Source: Prunus persica (lineage: Eukaryota > Streptophyta > Magnoliopsida > Rosales > Rosaceae). From it: DNA of 64,000 nucleotides. This document shows, piece after piece, positions 12,187 to 24,132 of the stretch. Both the position numbers and the translations under genes were made by a program. The stretch lies in the NCBI RefSeq assembly GCF_000346465.2, contig NC_034010.1:8422946-8486945 (forward strand), written 5' to 3'. Each line of letters starts with the position of its first letter. The first letter of the stretch is position 1. The notes under the pieces were generated by a model, which worked only from the letters and a program-made list of their open reading frames with translations, made no database searches and was not told the DNA's origin.

Positions 12187-13597
12187 TTACCTCTGTATTA
12201 AGAACTCCATGCTAATACCAATGTCATTTAAGAAATTATATAAATATGTGAGTCGTTCGGGGAACAATGAAGTAAGCTCCTCTTCCAAATCCTTTGTCTA
12301 CAAAAAAAAAAAAAAATTGATATGTAAAGATATGTTCTTATATATTTGTATGAAGAAGTTTAGAAAAGTAGTTAGTGTGATGTGCATACCGAACCACTTT
12401 TTTTTTTGACATGAACGCTTATGTCTCTTGAGTAATCAAGCACTCCCAGTGCATTATCCTGATAGTTCTCATAACAGGGCTTAAAATCTGTATCATATTT
12501 GGACTCTTTGATCTTTTCTTCAAGGTCAATGCTCTCGCTTCCGGGGTATTTATCCCTCCAAACACCACTTTTCTTAGTATCAAGTGTCATGGTGGCATCA
12601 AAGGGGAAATAATATCTCTCAGTATGCGACATGAGTAGAGGATGGTGCCATAAATCATCAAAAGCCACCCTACAAATAAAATTAAATGATTCCATAAATA
12701 AGTATAGAAATGGAAAGAAAAGAGAGAATTCTTTTATAAAATAGTTCCCTTACTTCCTTTCTTCAACCTTCAAATAAAAGTGTGTCAGCTCCACTCTTGT
12801 ATTTTCCCCCTTCACGCTTGTATTATCATCCCTCTCAAGTATGCTCTTAACCAAAGATATAAATTTGCTCCTATAAGTTGTCAAATTCTCTGTATTGGAT
12901 GAATTTGGAATGTCTTTGATATGTGCTCGATAAGACTCACGATTGATGCATATGTGATCAACTAGTGTCAAATCGTCAGGACAACTTTCACCTTTTTTCA
13001 TCAATTCAGGAAGCTCCTCAATGACGTCCCTTTGAAAAGGATATAATAAAAATGTTTAGAAATATATGTATACATATATATCAGTCCCGATCTCTTGGAC
13101 CACAGGAGTCCAAGAGATTGTGGTCACCCACCGTTGGATATTAATCCAATGGTTCAAAAAAGTTTTTAAAAAGGAATACAAGAGTGAGTGAACCGTTGAA
13201 TTTACATCCAATGGTGAGTGACCACAAATCTCTTGAACCCCTGTGGTCTAAGAGATCAGGACTGACATATATATAGTGGAGCTTCCTGATATATATATAT
13301 ATATATATATATCTCGCAAACACATATACGAAAAAAAGAAGTTAAACTGTAAGAAACTCACCGAATAATAATGCGGTATTTTTTTGCAACATAATTACCA
13401 TCCCATGGTGAAGACGCATCAGGACTCTTTAGCATCTCAGCTAAGGTATAATGGGAATTTGACGGTTCTCTAGTAGCAGGCTCAGTTCCTACTGCGGTTG
13501 TATCATCCTGGTTGCTAGAGACTCCTGAAGTAGAAACTTTTTTGTAATTTTGTAAGAATTTAGGAATATCAACTGTATGTTGGGTGGCATTATTCAT
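12187..13597 (-). CDS. Gene A: four-exon gene, predicted kinase-C-lobe/KEN-domain (IRE1/RNase L-like) protein, 300 aa
   Basis: The model joins 13597-13362, 13029-12754, 12669-12390 and 12297-12187 on the minus strand; all introns are GT-AG, the frame is open and the stop is TAA. Residues 1-50 are Ser/Thr-rich, then a SHYTLAEMLK block. Residues 72-120 look like the alpha-E helix to DFG part of a kinase (IIIRDVIEELPELMKKG, then HICIN and AHIKDI), with neither HRD nor DFG. From residue 178 (WHHPLL) to the end resembles a KEN ribonuclease domain: Tyr240, Arg252 and His257 match catalytic positions of IRE1 (Arg to His spacing of five), and SLFPERLTYLYNFL matches the final KEN helix. A kinase N-lobe and sensor domain are absent. 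Exon phases (2,2,0) equal those of gene C. The ATG at 13624 would add nine residues; 13597 fits gene C better. The gene structure is well supported; the KEN assignment is my reading by eye. Confidence 0.62.
13081..13265. mobile_element. MITE with about 60-bp terminal inverted repeats, inside intron 1 of gene A
   Basis: The ends TCAGTCCCGATCTCTTGGAC and (reverse complement) TCAGTCCTGATCTCTTAGAC continue as an imperfect inverted repeat through GTGGTCACCCACCGTTGGA. CATATATA flanks both sides (13073-13080 and 13266-13273). An 8-bp duplication would suit a hAT-type MITE, but the AT-rich setting weakens it. Confidence 0.72.
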
Positions 13598-14020
13598 TTT
13601 CGATGCTTTTGTGTAGATGAACAAAGTAAGAATACCAAGAACCTGACGAGGTTTGACAGTAATCCATCACCCATTTATAGAACTCCTTGTATGCTCACAA
13701 GCTTGCTTTGGCCCCTTTCCAAGGTCTCTTACGTAGTTGTGATGATGGTATTGAGAAAACACGTCTTCCAAAAATTTAAATATTTTCTTTATCATTCCTT
13801 GCAAAAGCATAGGGGAATAAAAAAATGAAGAAGAAAGACATTTCAGAGAAAAGCAGACGAAAGAAAGATGGTATTAGTTTGTTTATTTTTTATTTTTTAT
13901 TTTTTATTTATTTATAAAAGCACTTGTCTAAATTAATAAGCAAATAACATACAAGAGAGACTTGCACAACGCATCATGGGAACATACAAAAGTATAGGCC
14001 GATTCATATAGTCGTGGTCA

Positions 14021-14062
<42 letters not shown>

Positions 14063-14729
14063 TCATAAAGCAACCAATGGAGTTACAAGTCGTTTGTTGT
14101 TTTTAAATCTCCAATCATGCCAACTTGTCATAATCAATCCTAATATGATCGACCTTAATTATGTTGCGTTCAGTTAAGCAGAGTTTTGGTGACAAAACCA
14201 TATTCAATAGCTAATATTTTATACAAAATAATTGGACGCATACAAAGTACTTTTTTATGAATGATAATGCAATGGCCAATTGGAAAGGCCATTCATGCAA
14301 ATTAGTCAAATTAATAAATTAATTATTTACAAAGTAAAAAATTGAGGTTTAAAATATCAGTAGTCAAAAAACATGGAAATATCGGGATATTATCAATATC
14401 AATAAAAATTGAATAAAAATTACAGAAATTATAAGAAAAACTTGATAAATTTTTTTGAAACTTTGGAGGATGTTTATTTAGTTAATTATCTATTAATTTA
14501 TCACAAAAAATTGGAAGGAAATCCATTGCAGGATGGGTTTAATTAATTTAAATTAATTATATAGCGAGCTAACAAACATTGCCAATGTAGAAAATTTATA
14601 GTAATTAATGAAAGAAGATTAAACATACCATCATTTATGATTTACTACAATATTTTACACTTTATACATTGCATGGTAAGGTATATGAGTGACTTAGCAC
14701 CACATAGAGTTCCTATAAGGTTCAAATTT
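13598..14729. other. Upstream region of gene A and spacer with an (AT)n tract
   Basis: No further gene seen. An (AT)n microsatellite lies at about 14024-14059. 14065-14340 resembles 19125-19330 (AAAGCAACCAATGGAGTT, AAAATAATTGGACGC, ATGGCCAATT). Confidence 0.5.
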
Positions 14730-15137
14730 GAATTATTTACACTAACACCTCCTGAAGTTTTCGGCTTTTTTTCAAACTCCTTGAGGTTTTAGAAATAACA
14801 AGAACACCCTTCGAGGTTTTAAATTGTTTTAACATAACTCATTTTCTTTGACTTTTCATCCAAAGATTGATGATTTTATAAAATATAAAAAAATAATCTC
14901 CAAATGACAAAGTTGGCCTTTGAGATTAGATTGCATATACTTCATTGAGGTTAATTTTGTCATTTGCATAAGTTTTTTTTTTCTTCAATGAAATCATCAA
15001 TTTTTGGATAAGCAATCAACGAAAAGGAGTTTTATGAACACAAAATGAAACCTCAGGGGGTGTTCGTGTAATTTTTGAGACCTGAGGGGTTTTGTGAAAA
15101 CACAAGAAACCTCAGGGGGTGTTAGGGTAAATAACTT
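14730..15137. mobile_element. Mutator-type MITE, 408 bp, 9-bp target duplication
   Basis: The termini are imperfect inverted repeats: ATTATTTACACTAACACCTC at the left, and GTTATTTACCCTAACACCCC as the reverse complement of the right end. TTCAAATTT flanks it at 14721-14729 and 15138-15146. A 9-bp duplication is the signature of the Mutator superfamily. There is no coding capacity. Confidence 0.75.
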
Positions 15138-15149
15138 TTCAAATTTTTC

Positions 15150-16749
15150 ATTGTCTTCTTCATCTTGATATTATCGATATTAGAGTGATATTATAGCGAT
15201 ATTTTGGCCAAATATTACTGAAGTATTAGAGAAATTATCGACGTCGATATTTTCCAATATTATCGATATTTATACGATATGTGTATGAACCTATTCCAAA
15301 ATATCCAAGACCCGAAAAAATGATAACATCCTCAATATTTTAATCCTTAGTAGAAACACACTGAAGTGATTAATTACATAGTATAAAAGAAACACGCTTT
15401 GTTAAAAATTTCAAAAGTAGCTTACCTGCCAAAAGATGTAATTGGATTCACATATGCATTATCATTCGGACTATTCTAGATGCCAGGTCTTGGATCTCAA
15501 ATAATTAAATATACTAGGCAAAAGTATTGTATCAAACTTTTAACTCAACTAGGTTGGCACTTACATATTTATTGATCACTTGCACTTTACAATCTCAAGG
15601 TACAAAGCAAAACAAGAATAATAAGTTATTGCAAGTGATCTTCAATCTCCAATTACAATGGGCTTGTTTCTTTGAATATTTGTACATTTATAATAATTCT
15701 ATACTGTTATTAATATTTCCCCCTCTCTCTCCCATGACACTCTCTTTCCTCTCTCCTTCACGGCTATGGCCACCTTTACACACGGCTCCTGCTACCCAGT
15801 TCTCTTGCACCGCTGAAAAAACTCTGACCTTTTATGTTATTTTCGTGTCTTTCTCAAGATTATCTAATTGACTTAGGCATCAAAGGGTGAAGAATCTCTT
15901 GTGAATATTCTCCCATGAGAATTTTGCTCAAACACTTCCTTCACTTAGTTTTTTGTTTTTCCGAATCAATAGAGTTTGACATCCTTTCAAACCACATCAG
16001 GTACCTTCTACCTCAACCTAATCACCATCACCCCGCTCCAGAACTATTATCGATATTTTGGCCAAATATTGTTGAAGTGTGAGAGAAATTATTGACGTCG
16101 ATATTTTTCGATATTATTGTCAATATTATCGATACTTATATGATATGTGTATGGATATATTCCAAAATATTCTAGACTCCAAAAAATAATAATATCCTCG
16201 ATATTTCGTCGATATTTTAATCCTTCGTTTTAAACACACTGAAGTAATTAATTACATAGTAGAAAAGAAACACACTTTGCTAATAAAAATTTCGAAAGTA
16301 GCTTACCTGCCAAAAGATGTAATTGGGTTCACATATGCATTATCATTCACATTTGCATGATAATGCATCAAAATGGCCAATTTGAAAGGTCCTCAAATTA
16401 ATTAATTACAAAGTAGAAGCACACTGAATTGATTAATTATATAGTACAAACACGCTTTGCTAAACATTTCAAAAGTATTACCCGCCAAAAGACGTAATTA
16501 TCATTCGGACTCTTCTAGAAGCGAGACTTTGAATCTCAAATAATAGACTACATATAATATACAAAAGTATTCTATATCAAACGTTTCTTCATTCTTCTTT
16601 ATTAACAACTTTCATTATTTCAAGAAATCAGTGTGAACTCTAATCATGATGAATCCAATTGGAGTTTTTGGGCATGTTAATGGAGAACTGAGGTTGGCAT
16701 CAACAGAGAGAAAAGTTTTTTAATTGAGAAACTCAATGTTTGCATTGCT
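15150..16749. repeat. Two diverged copies of a local block with a pyrimidine-rich spacer between
   Basis: 15170-15500 and about 16040-16350 share TATTATCGATAT...GGCCAAATATT, GACGTCGATATTTT, CACTGAAGT.ATTAATTACATAGTA and TAGCTTACCTGCCAAAAGATGTAATTGG. The second copy is partly re-duplicated at 16385-16510 and has a third relative at 19330-19495. Between them (15510-16030) is pyrimidine-rich spacer with no credible gene. Confidence 0.6.
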
Positions 16750-17562
16750 ATGACTAACCAATTTCCTGGAATTTTTATTTTCATCATACACACCGCCGCT
16801 GCTACAAGCATTTCTTCCTCGTCTTCATCGGCGTCCCGATCTTCTTCCTCACGTCTACGCCGGATTTCTTCTCATTCTTTCTGTTGCCTCTCCAACACCC
16901 TCCTGAAGTTTGACATTGAGAGTATAATGTGTTTTGTAAAATCAGAGAAATGAAGGAATATATAAGAGATGGTGTGAGAGGAGTGGTGTTGATGGTGTAG
17001 TTTTATAGAGGGATTCAGAAGATAGAGATGACACGTGGCACAATTTTAGAGGGTGAAAATCTTATCTGAAATCTGAGATCACTATTTGTAAAAAAATATC
17101 TGAAAATCTTATCAGACATGGGACATGTGGCACAATTTTAGAGGGTGAAAATCTTATCTGAAATATGAGATTATAATTTTTTAAAAATATCTAAAAATCT
17201 TATCTGACATGGGACACGTGGCACAATTTTAGAGGGTGAAAATTTTATCGGAAATCTGAGATTATAATTTTTATTAATGAATATCCGAAAATTTTATCTG
17301 GAATAAGACACGTGGCAATCGAGATTCTCATCCGAAAATCTTATCCGGAAATTTAATTACAAAAGATTATCAAAATTAATGATTTAAAGTATAAAAAAAT
17401 AGAAAATAAAGTACAATGAATAGTAATTGCCCTAGACTTGCCCTAGACTTTGCCCTCATGGGTGGAACCACAAATGGCAAGGCTGACACTATTCACGTGA
17501 ATAGTGGCAGCCCTTGCTTGCCCTTGCCTTAGACTTTGCCCTCATGGGTGGAGTTGCTCTTA
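16750..17562 (-). mobile_element. Possible PIF/Harbinger-like element remnant
   Basis: The minus strand from about 16935 opens with an ATG frame (MSNFRRVLERQQKE) that stops after 14 codons and then reads on as an Arg/Glu/Asp-rich stretch, as at the start of some plant transposase-associated ORFs. Three direct copies of a GACACGTGGCACAATTTTAGAGGGTG-like unit (core ACACGTGGCACAATTTTAGA) lie at about 17030-17240. The right end (17405-17562) carries two copies of TAGACTTTGCCCTCATGGGT. The family call is a guess. Confidence 0.35.
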
Positions 17563-17801
17563 TTAATGAATATAGTCTACCTTCATATAATCAAATTTAT
17601 AAGTTTTCATATTTCAATTTGAGAAAGTTAAATACAAATATGTTCGGTATAAAGACTAGATTTTTTCTTTTAGTACTTGTTAACTACATGAAGACCTTTT
17701 TTTTTTCTTGTTACATCGGGAAGAAAACTTGGGTGTCAAGTAGGGGGGAAGGGGAAGGCCACCACTGTGGTACCTGCTCTAAATAAGTATATGAAGACTT
17801 G

Positions 17802-18109
17802 GGGATCCCTCAAATAACCTTATTTGAGAGACATCCTTGTAGGACCCACTCCATATTGTATTTCACTAATATAACCCATCTATTTTGTAAATCATCATTC
17901 AAATATCATCTCTCTACAAAAAATCATTTGACCACTCAATTGAATTATTGAAATTTTAGTACTTTCTTGAAGCGCCGTGTTCATTGAAATGTTTTTTTAA
18001 GGATGATCTATAAATGTAGACTTAAAAAATAGATGGTTTGGATCGTTGAAAAAAGAATTAGTAAAGGCCCCTAAAGGTTGTCCCTTAAATGAAATTATTG
18101 AAGGGATCC
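17802..18109. mobile_element. MITE of family M, most complete copy
   Basis: The left end GGGATCCCTCAAATAA is matched by the reverse complement of the right end (GGATCCCTTCAATAAT). The interior shares the ...CCACTCCATATTGTATTTCACTAAT block with 21435-21475, and the CACTCAATTGAATTATTGAAA side with the inverted copies. Confidence 0.6.
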
Positions 18110-18135
18110 GTCAATAAAAAGAGACTATATATATA

Positions 18136-18680
18136 ATGGAGGCGTTCGTTTGGTAATTTACCATTTAAACGTGATTTGTACCTTCTAAACACATCATTGC
18201 ATTCGATGAGTAAAATGCACATTTAAATGTTAAAATTTCCTTTTTCACTACCTTTACCGACAAATGTGTCTCTTTACTCAGCCAATGCAACGGTGGCATT
18301 TATATGGTAATAGAGGCTTTCATTTGGTAATTTACAATTTAAACGTGATTTTTACCTTCCAAACATCATCCTTGCATTCGATGAGTAAAGTGTGCGTTTG
18401 TAAGGTAAAATTATCCACTACCTTTACCCACAAATGTGGCTCTTTACTCAATGAACACAGAGGTGGCATTTATATGGTAATCGAGGCATTTGTTTGGTAA
18501 TTTACCATTTAAACGTGATTTTTATCTTCGAAAGACCATCCTTGCATTTGCTAAGTAAAATGCACGTTTAAATGGTAAAATTTCCTTTTTCACTACCTTT
18601 ACCCATAAATATGTCACTTTACTCATTGAACACGAGGGTGGCATTTATATGGTAATGGAGGCGTTTGTTTGGTAAAATAG
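18136..18680. repeat. 170-bp tandem repeat, array 1 (about three units)
   Basis: GGTGGCATTTATATGGTAAT recurs at 18292, 18462 and 18637 (spacing 170 and 175). Each unit also contains TTTACCATTTAAACGTGATT, GAGTAAAATGCACGTTTAAATGG and CTACCTTTACCCACAAATGTG. The repeat is partly self-complementary because both GGTAAA and TTTACC words recur. Confidence 0.8.
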
Positions 18681-18915
18681 ACGAACACGATATTTCAAGC
18701 AAAAATTAAAATAGCAATCAACTAATTGAGTGGTCAAATAATTTTAAATTCAAGTGATTTTTTAAAGAGATGATCTTGAGGAAATATCTAAAAATTAGAC
18801 AATTCGGAACATTGAAAAACAATATGTGATGGGCTCTACAAGCCAGTTCCCCATTTAGAATGTTCGCATAGGACCTCCAAAATATAGGACCGCCACTGCT
18901 ATAAGGTGTTCCTCA
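18681..18915. repeat. MITE family M fragment
   Basis: It repeats the 11320-11430 block in the same orientation (GACGAACACGATATTTCAAGC, TGGTCAAATAATTTTAAATT, GATGATCTTGAGGAAATATC) and runs directly from the 170-bp array. Confidence 0.55.
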
Positions 18916-20410
18916 AACTATCATAACCAACTGCCTTAATCCACATTATGCAAACGAAACATTTAAAAAAGTATTCCTAAAAGAATAAGTCAATTAATAA
19001 GCCAAGAACATGCTGTTGAGACTGGTATAACGAATCATTGGCACTCCAATAGGGACTGCCGATTCATATATTCGACGTAGGTATATATATAAAGAAGTTA
19101 AAATAACTTAGTATTATAAAGCAACCAATGGAGTTGCTCCTTCGAGTGCGTACTTATCTTAGAAGTCGTTGCTCGTTTTTTAATCTTCAATCCATCCCTG
19201 GCTGCCCATGTCATGCATTCTAGGTAGCTTATTACAAAAAATAATTGGACGCGTACAGTTTATGAATGATAATGCATCAAAATGGCCAATTAGAAAGGTC
19301 GTCCATGCAAATTAATCTAATTAATTAATTAATTAATAACAAAGTACAAAAACGCTTTGCTAAACATTTCGAAAGTACTACCATTCAGACTCTTCTAGAA
19401 GCGAGACCTTGAATCTCAAATAATAAAAGTATTCTATCAAACGTTTCTTCATTCTTGTTTGTTAAGAACTTTCATTATTTCAAGAAATCATTGTGAGCAA
19501 ATCAATAATAATAATTTACATCTACACTATACTCCTTAGGTTTCAAAAACTTGCATTCACATATGTGTCTCCAGTAGGTATCAAATATCAACTGCCCCCT
19601 TGTACAACGGTTTTTCTTCAATACTTTGATGTATCTGTTGATGCTAAAAAATGGACAGCCAAGATTGAGTCTAACTTAGAAATGATATGTGATGGATGAT
19701 GGGTGGAGGTGAGGACCTTCACCATGTGTGTGAGGATTTGGGCAAGTGATAAATATAAAGAAGACAAGATATATATGGTTCTCTCTTAATGAATGGGCTA
19801 CATCCACAAAGAAGTATATTCTCATTCTCATAATAATGTGTATTTACATTTGTATAAGGGGTTAGGGCCAATTCTTAAGAGAAGAAGGGAGAAGCCCATG
19901 ATTAAAGATAAAGCCAGCATAGAGGATCCCTCCCTAAGTGGAGAGTGGTCTCCTTTTATAGATGAGGGAGAGTCTTCATTTCTTGTAATATTCCAATGTT
20001 GGACTCTTTGCCCTGCTTAGAGTTGCTTCTATTTGCTTGATCAAATATGGTATAAACAGTATCCATACATCAAAGCATCAGACATGTAATTTTCATTTTA
20101 TGGAAGATTTGTTTTCTTCCATGTATGAGGTTATCGATTTGTGCATCAAAATAAGCTATGAACTTTTGAACAATCAGATTGTTGATTTTGTTTAAAGACT
20201 TGGATTCTTGAATTTTCTTTTTAACTTTTTTTTTTTTTTTTTTCAATTTGAGATTTGTTTTATTACTTGAGAACTCTAATCATGATGAATCCAATTGGAG
20301 TTTTTGGGCTTCTTAATGGAGAACTGAGGTTGGCATCAAAAGAGAAAGATGAGTTTTTTAACTAAGAAACTCAATGCTTTTCATTGTTATGAAAACCAAT
20401 TTCCTAGAAT
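18916..20410. repeat. Third copy of the local block, split by a 0.8-kb insertion
   Basis: 19080-19330 resembles 14065-14340, and 19330-19495 resembles 16440-16632. The match then jumps to 20272-20410, which continues 16632-16750 (GAACTCTAATCATGATGAATCC onward). The 19497-20271 segment therefore interrupts the block. It has no recognisable protein or termini and contains a poly-T tract near 20228. Confidence 0.6.
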
Positions 20411-21407
20411 TGTTATTTGCACACACGCGATTAGCCGTTCAGTTTTTGCATTTCAAATATGCAATTGCGTGACCATGATGCAATTCTGGAGTGCCTGTGC
20501 GCTATTAGAATGAATATTAACATACATATAACATGTTTTTTTTTTAAGAAAATAATTCCAACAACAAAAAAATATGTTACATTTTATTTCATACACTTTA
20601 AAAGTGCAAATATGACATTAACGTGAGTAAAGGGTTCAACATATTGATCCTTTATACATGAATGGACAATTCATATTGAAGCATGTCCATTTCATCGAAT
20701 CATTATTGTTAATTTCCAGTAAATTCCATTTACTGGCTAATTGAATGTGTGTATATATATTCACTTAACGAACCGGGTATTTTACTCACCGAACAACACA
20801 ACGTTCATTCGTTAGGTAAATTCACATTATTTTGAGTATTAAAAAAGTCACTTTTTTAATTATGAAAATAGAGGATTATTTTATGAAATTTTTTATTACG
20901 ATAAATATATTAACGATGATGAAGCAAATCACAAAATAATTAATAGAACAAATCAAAGTTAATTGACTTCTGAGTATTAAAAAAGTCAATTTTTAACACT
21001 AATCTAGTAAATTTGATTTTAGAATTAGCACTAAGATTTTAAGGGCCCTATGCAAAACTTAAACTGTGACCTTCAAATAATCTTACATGAAAATACTAAA
21101 AAAAATGTATTCTACCTTCATATAATCAAAATTATAAGTGTTAATGTTTTAATTTGAGAAAGTTAAATACAAATATGTTCGGTATAAGACTGGATTTTTT
21201 CTTTTAGTACTTGTTAACTATATGAAGACTTTTTTTTTTTTTTTTGGTTACATTGGGAAGAAAGAAACCTCTCAGTTTCGAACTTGGGTGTCAAGTGGGG
21301 GGGAAGAGGGAGGCCACCATTGTGGTACCTTATCTCAACAACTATATGAAGACTTGTATATAGTATAGTATAATTAATTATCAAATACACACAGACACAC
21401 ATATATA
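20411..21407. other. AT-rich spacer, no gene seen
   Basis: Only short chance frames. 21095-21350 repeats 17560-17780 (CTACCTTCATATAATCAAA, GAGAAAGTTAAATACAAATATG, GGTATAAGAC, CTTTTAGTACTTGTTAACTA), so another duplicated spacer lies here. Confidence 0.5.
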
Positions 21408-21842
21408 TAGGGACTTCCAGTTGAGGGACACTCTTGTAGGGCCCACTCCATATTGTATTTCACTAATCCAAACCGTCTATTTTGTATATACTCATTCAAA
21501 GATCATCTCTACAAAGATACTGTATATTTATCAATCATCATCCCATAACCAAATATAACCATATATATTGTATCTAAATGGTAACATGGTATTTCTCACT
21601 ACCTTTACCCTAAATGTGTCTCTTTACTCACTGATTACATGGTGGCGTTTCTATGGTAATTGAGTCGTCCATTTGGTAAGTTACCATTTAAACGTGCATT
21701 TTACCATCCAAACACCATCTTTGCATTCGCAAAGTAAAAAAGTGTTTAAATGGTGGCATGGCATTTCTCACTTGCTTTATCCACAAACGTGTCTCTTTAC
21801 TCACTGATTGCACAAGTGGGGTTTATATCGTAATTGAGGCGT
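21408..21842. repeat. MITE family M fragment followed by 170-bp repeat array 2
   Basis: 21410-21520 matches the left half of the MITE at 17802-18109. 21585-21842 carries two 170-bp-type units (CTTTACTCACTGATTACATGG and CTTTACTCACTGATTGCACAA about 170 bases apart). Confidence 0.6.
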
Positions 21843-22245
21843 CACTATGTGAAAATTGACTTTTAGCAACGAATAAGGTACATAAGAATCGAAGTGTTGG
21901 GAATTGATGCGTATGATATAGTCATACGCTTCGGATATTATCCGTTACTGAAGATTACTTACGGCATCACTATTGACATAATCTCCGATGCGTAAGTTGA
22001 TACAATGTGCCAAAAAGCGTTGATCTCCGATGCCTAAACCTTTAACAACATCATAGAATATCTTAGCACTGATGCTAAATACTCATTATAGCATCAAGAG
22101 TTTTGATTATACTGATGCGTGTTATGACTTACCACGTCAAAAAAGATGCTACTGCTGTTAGCAAATTATGGTCTATACCTTTGTTTTTTGTGTTCATGCT
22201 GAAGTAGAAAAGCCTACAAATGGTTTGACTTTCTATAAATATTAT
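21843..22245. mobile_element. CACTA-type left terminus inserted in the 170-bp repeat
   Basis: CACTATGTGAAAATTGAC starts exactly where the 170-bp unit breaks off after GGAGGCGT-like sequence. It is followed by subterminal repeats of a GATGCGTA/TACGCATC type, including the inverted pair GCGTATGA...TCATACGC near 21909-21930. No matching right terminus or transposase was found, so the extent is unknown. Confidence 0.5.
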
Positions 22246-24132
22246 TGGCCCTTCTGATTATAGACTTCGGTTCTCATGGACTGCTAATGTTGTTTTTAAT
22301 TTTTAATATCAATTGTTATGGCAAAACTGAGGTTGTTATGCACAATGTAAAAATAGAGGCATCACATTCATTTCATATATATTGTCATTACAACATCAAA
22401 AAACATACATATATAGGTAAACTTATGAGTTCTCTTGCCATTAAACCAAAATCCATCCATCATCCGTACATATATAAGCAACATACTACCAAAACAACAA
22501 GGAGAATGTTCAAACTCAAATCCACTCTAGCACATGATATGCCCATTCATCTCGAACCTCGTCCAATTACGTTTGGGTGTAAAATTTCTTCTTTTTCCCA
22601 CTTCTCGCATACTGAAATTGAATGACAAGAGCACATAAGATTAAGAAAAACTGTATAAATTACTTTCACCAGGAATCTATCAAATACTAGCTTTCCAGTC
22701 AAGCCAAATAAACCTAAAGAGAGTTCTCTAAAATTTGAAGAAATTGAAGCCCAAAGTAAAGACTATAAACAATTAAGTAGTTCATTGAAAAAATTCAGTT
22801 TCCATATTATAAAAGAACCTTCCATATACCAATTGCCTAATTTTTTCAGTCATGCTCTAACTCAATCCATATACCTTCAATTATATCACAACCATACCTT
22901 CAAAGAATCTCTCAGCAAGACAATAATCACCCAAAAAGGCAACAATTGCAATAATATCCACACTCCACAATCATATTAGGTCATGCTAAAAACAGAAGTT
23001 GCATATAATTTGTATAAGTACCTTATTTCGAAATGCAAGGGTACAAGTCCATCTCCTCATTGGTAACTACATATTGTAGAGCAGAACCTATTTTTGGATA
23101 ACAAGAGACATTAATGTGTTTATATGTATATAATACAATCCCTACCAGCTGTACCAGTCCATTTCCTCATTGGTGACTACATGTTGTAGTTCAACTAATT
23201 GATGCTTAAACTCAGTCCAGCATGATAGACTAAAGCTTTTGAAGCCATCAAGTTACACTAACAATTTATAAACCAGGAAAAACAATTATGGGAGGCCAAC
23301 GAAAGAGAATCACAAAGAGCATTGAGATTGGGATGCCTGCATAAAGCATAAAGGGGATTAAAGAGAAACATGTATATTACAAAACAAAGACCCCAGACTA
23401 AGTAGAGAAATGAAATTGGTCTGATCACAGTACCAAATTAACAAGAACAGAACAGAATATATATATATATATATTTGAGTGTTTTGTACGTGAAATTTGA
23501 ACTCCTAATTACTATTAAAAGGTGCTGTAACATTTAATTAGATGTTACAACCAAAGAGACTCAACTACCCTTCATTATCTTGTTCTGTTTAAATCTGTGG
23601 ACCATCCAACACTAGCATTAAAAATTGAAGGCGAAGGGAAATGGATCTGGTGAATTAACCATATACAACAAGATAACTAAATAGAGGAGACTCATTTTTG
23701 GTCTTCCTTGCTTCAAACTTAAACTCTTTGAATGCCCATCAAATTACACCACATTCACGTTTGTATCCCACTTATGCAATTATTCAAATTCCAGCAACTT
23801 CTCAGAACCAAACACAAAGAAAATCCACCAACAAGAGAAAGAAAGAAAAGAAAACCCAATTTATAGTTTAAAATATGTGAAATAAGAACAATGACACTTA
23901 CACAAATCAAGAGGAAGAAGATCAAGCTCCTTACCATCTCTATTTGCCTTCCCTTTTCACTGTGTGCTCTTAACAACTAATTATAGATTAAAGACCCTAT
24001 AGATAAAAAGGAGGAAACAAAAATAAAAAATGAAACCATAAGTGTTGTTTACCCAGATTTAAAGGCCACATGAAAATTTTACCAAATATGAGTAAATTCA
24101 TAATCGATCTTAGATCAAGAATAATCAAACCC
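22246..24132. other. AT-rich stretch without a recognised gene
   Basis: Short open frames lack family resemblance. A minus-strand 73-codon frame at 23755-23976 is hydrophobic (LIFFLLICVSVIVLISHIL) and could encode a small membrane peptide, but nothing supports expression. CCATCTCCTCATTGGTAACTAC at about 23049 and CCATTTCCTCATTGGTGACTAC at about 23159 form a small direct repeat. Confidence 0.4.

Noticed and set aside
15527..15871. 114-codon plus-strand frame.
   Set aside because: No domain, odd composition and low-complexity pyrimidine DNA; no support for a gene.
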